A DNA stretch of 64,000 nucleotides from Hydractinia symbiolongicarpus (taxonomy: Eukaryota > Cnidaria > Hydrozoa > Anthoathecata > Hydractiniidae), in assembly GCF_029227915.1 (NCBI RefSeq), contig NC_079887.1, positions 26,907,650 through 26,971,649 on the forward strand, read 5' to 3'. Under the pieces are notes generated by a model. It was not told the DNA's origin, did not search any database, and was given only the letters and a program-made list of their open reading frames with translations. How positions within the stretch are numbered: position 1 is the stretch's first letter; every line of letters begins with the position of its first letter. This document shows, piece by piece, positions 63,461-64,000 of the stretch. A program made the position numbers and the translations under genes.

Positions 63461-64000
63461 TCAAAAGTATGCAAAGAAAGTACCCAGGGAGTAAACTCAT
63501 TTCCCAAACGATTTTTTAAATTATTATTTCACCACTAAAACGCATGAGACTTGTAGTTTTCAAGAATGTTTTCATTTTTGATGAGACGCTGCATAAAAGC
63601 AGTTTAATCGCCGGCAAACGTAAACCCGCGATTTCCCGTAAATCCCGGGCTTGGCACGTATAGTCGAATGTATACAAAGAAAGTACCCTGTGAGTTAACT
63701 CATTTCCAGAACGATTTTTTAAATTATTTTTTCACCACTAAAACGCATAAGACTTGTAGTTTTTAAAAATGTTTTCATTTTTGATGAGACGCTGAATAAA
63801 AGAAGTTTAATCGCCGGCAAACGAAAACCCGCGATTTCCCGTAAATCCCGGGATTGGCACGTATAGTCAAAAGTATGCGAAGAAAGTACCCAGGGAGTAA
63901 ACTCATTTCCCGAACGATTTTTTAAATTATTTTTTCACCACTAAAACGCATGAGACTTGTAGTTTTCAAAAATGTTTTCATTTTTGATGAGACGCTGAAT
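63460..64000. repeat. Return of the 28 kb-type monomers at the right edge
   Basis: From about 63466 the monomers again carry TTTCCCAAACG, TTATTATTTCACC, CAAGAATG and TGAGTTAACTC, as at 28.5-28.7 kb. The mark TTATTATTT lies at 28531 and 63531, an offset of 35,000 bp. The array is still in progress at the window end. Confidence 0.7.

Larger units (their letters stand above)
1545..64000. repeat. Tandem satellite DNA array, 202-203 bp monomer, about 308 copies
   Basis: Every 202-203 bp the sequence returns to TAGTC(A/G)AA(A/T)GTATAC, ACGATTTTTTAAATTA, ACGCAT(G/A/C)AGACTTGTAG, GATGAGACGCT, AATCGCCGGCAAACG and CCCGTATAGTC. All copies are head-to-tail in the same orientation, with no inserted transposon or inversion. 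My hand consensus has about 38% GC and 12 CpG dinucleotides per monomer, above the expected 7 or so. Length alternates because of CCCGGGCTTGG versus CCCGGCTTGG and CCCGTAAATC versus CCCTAAATC. Monomers fall into subfamilies arranged as nested higher-order repeats, so the array grew by block duplication. It continues past the right edge. The length is typical of pericentromeric or centromeric satellites, but nothing here proves a location. Confidence 0.97.

Noticed and set aside
1545-64000. CRISPR array
   Set aside because: There are no unique spacers between short repeats: the whole 203 bp unit is repeated. The neighbouring gene is a eukaryotic-type RT with no cas genes.
1545-64000. Hammerhead ribozyme in the monomer, as known in some Penelope-like elements and satellites
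   Set aside because: TTTGATGAGACGCTGAAT looks like the CTGATGA...GAAA core, but the leading C is T, the six bases between the core strands cannot form stem II, and the common type lacks GAAA. The GCTTAATGAAAGAGG type has GAAA but still no stem II. A covariance search with the Rfam hammerhead models would settle it; a significant hit would reverse this.
1545-64000. CENP-B box
   Set aside because: The closest minus-strand stretch (TTTTCGTTTGCCGGCGA) shares TTCG but lacks the required A and CGGG at the correct spacing.
1545-64000. RNA polymerase III promoter or tRNA-derived SINE
   Set aside because: No convincing A-box/B-box pair or tRNA-like fold was seen in the consensus on either strand.
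1545-64000. Direct-repeat target site or inserted transposon inside the array
   Set aside because: I followed the monomer landmarks to the right edge and found only small indels. No stretch longer than a few bases is foreign to the satellite.

Overview
This window is eukaryotic repeat DNA. About 97.5% of it (from about 1545 to the right edge) is one uninterrupted tandem array of an AT-rich satellite with a 202-203 bp monomer, roughly 308 copies in the same orientation. The left 1.5 kb is the 5' two-thirds of a minus-strand reverse transcriptase (RT) gene that runs off the left edge. No tRNA, rRNA, CRISPR, bacterial operon or ordinary host gene is visible. The RT, with its YRDDGL active site, KDHKENF finger and NPPY-type region after the thumb, resembles the Penelope-like/RT-GIY-YIG proteins I associate with invertebrate animals such as cnidarians. 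A metazoan invertebrate host is therefore my best guess, with low confidence; the satellite cannot be placed to species by eye.

Layout. (1) 1-1561: RT gene, minus strand, with all catalytic motifs readable, one apparent single-base deletion near 1232-1234, and no in-frame ATG upstream of the RMRWK motif. (2) About 1545: RT/satellite junction. The minus-strand frame runs from the first monomer straight into the RT without a break. (3) 1545-6201: higher-order repeat (HOR) of four monomers, about 810 bp. (4) 6202-12466: six-monomer HOR, about 1,214 bp. (5) About 11960-14391: tandem 1,216 bp duplication. (6) About 15.6-26.6 kb: three-monomer repeats and a 12-monomer (2,432 bp) duplication, partly copied again 6.7-7.1 kb downstream. 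(7) About 25.9-27.9 and 32.1-34.2 kb: two independent five-monomer (about 1,011 bp) duplications. (8) About 27.9-31.1 kb: the left-edge four-monomer family reappears. (9) About 34.2-46.9 kb: mixed 9- to 12-monomer duplications. (10) About 46.9-64 kb: 606-607 bp triplets, a nearly perfect 1,820 bp tandem duplication, and long-range copies offset by 10,114, 5,053 and 5,661 bp.

Nothing here acts as a gene pathway. The main biological question is how the satellite relates to the RT element. The shared frame at the junction and the known tendency of Penelope-like elements to form tandem and LTR-like repeats suggest that the satellite may be an expansion of the element's own 5' end. That is inference. 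All unit lengths, offsets and counts were made by hand from landmark strings, and block boundaries are approximate to about half a monomer unless stated.
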